Source: Bacillota bacterium (GTDB lineage: Bacteria; Bacillota_I; Bacilli_A; RFN20; CAG-826). Taken from it: a stretch of 5,282 nt of DNA. The DNA lies in the NCBI GenBank assembly GCA_016872075.1, contig VHBF01000036.1, forward strand, positions 1 through 5,282, read 5' to 3'. The notes below the pieces were generated by a model that saw only the letters and a program-made list of their open reading frames with translations, was not told where the DNA came from and did not search any database. Position 1 is the stretch's first letter, and every line of letters begins with the position of its first letter. Made by a program: the position numbers and the translations under genes. Below are positions 5,147-5,282 of the stretch, in pieces.

Positions 5147-5282
5147 CGTTTCGCGGTTTCAATAAGTTTTTGACTTAGAAGGGAATCTGCATTTACTTTG
5201 ATTGTTTTCGCATCTTTGATGATGACTTGACCAGGCGTCTTCGTTTGTTTTAATGAACCTACTTTTGCATACGTCACGGTTC
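5140..5282 (-). CDS. rqcH: Probable RqcH/NFACT (fibronectin-binding A-like) protein, C-terminal 46 residues only
   Basis: An open minus-strand frame enters from the right edge and runs 46 codons to TGA at 5142-5140. The peptide begins TVTYAKVGSLKQTKTPGQ and ends with a basic tail, ETAKRY. The pattern V-x-Y-x-x-V, then basic residues, PG-x-V, then KTI-x-V matches the conserved end of NFACT-R domain proteins, which read roughly VDYT-x-V-K, K-P-x-G-x-x-PG-x-V, K-T-x-x-V-x-P-D. RqcH binds stalled 50S subunits with tRNA-Ala and adds C-terminal alanine tails to trapped nascent chains. The start and most of the gene are outside the window. Its end overlaps the convergent trmL by seven bases. The coding call is solid for such a short piece because the frame continues the tight packing and reads as an ordinary protein end; the family name is recognition from memory and less certain. 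Confidence 0.62.
   Translation of the reverse strand, partial: TVTYAKVGSLKQTKTPGQVIIKDAKTIKVNADSLLSQKLIETAKRY

Noticed and set aside
1..5282. Defence, toxin-antitoxin, phage, CRISPR or biosynthetic cluster
   Set aside because: Every gene except the lipoprotein belongs to a recognised housekeeping family, and no repeats, integrase, transposase or compositional break was seen.

Overview
The window is a compact stretch of AT-rich bacterial housekeeping DNA holding seven protein genes, two of them cut by the window edges. All visible tryptophans are TGG. The partial gene at the right end appears to stop at a TGA exactly where its family is expected to end, which suggests the standard bacterial code. 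Low GC, standard code, strong AGGAGG-type ribosome binding sites and very tight packing suggest a low-GC Firmicute or an Acholeplasma/Izemoplasma-type Mollicute rather than a code-4 Mycoplasma. This placement is inference.

Layout, left to right. (1) Plus strand 2-1784: the C-terminal part of an Mrp/ApbC-type P-loop iron-sulfur carrier, then 4 bases later a complete M24B Xaa-Pro aminopeptidase, evidently one operon. (2) Minus strand 1781-3421: a 546-residue nucleoside (uridine) kinase with a ThrRS-like N-terminal region. It meets the aminopeptidase tail to tail with overlapping stop codons. (3) Minus strand 3519-4013: a small lipoprotein with a thioredoxin-type CxxC motif and a GTG start without a visible ribosome binding site. 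(4) Plus strand 4086-5146: family I inorganic pyrophosphatase (ppa) followed 8 bases later by the SPOUT tRNA wobble 2'-O-methyltransferase trmL. (5) Minus strand 5140-5282: the last 46 codons of a gene whose end resembles RqcH/NFACT, again overlapping its convergent neighbour.

The longest non-coding stretches are 97 bases (3422-3518) and 72 bases (4014-4085), and both carry promoter-like signals. The second is a back-to-back divergent promoter region with a small palindrome between the two -10 boxes. No convincing intrinsic terminator is visible, even at the two convergent junctions. No tRNA, rRNA, mobile element, CRISPR array or phage gene is seen.

The genes touch general maintenance: Fe-S delivery, proline-peptide turnover, nucleoside salvage, PPi removal, tRNA wobble modification and probably ribosome rescue. 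I see no undescribed multi-gene system. The items most worth a second look are the thioredoxin-like lipoprotein with its apparently leaderless start, the divergent promoter region, and the inverted repeats in the leader of the nucleoside kinase.
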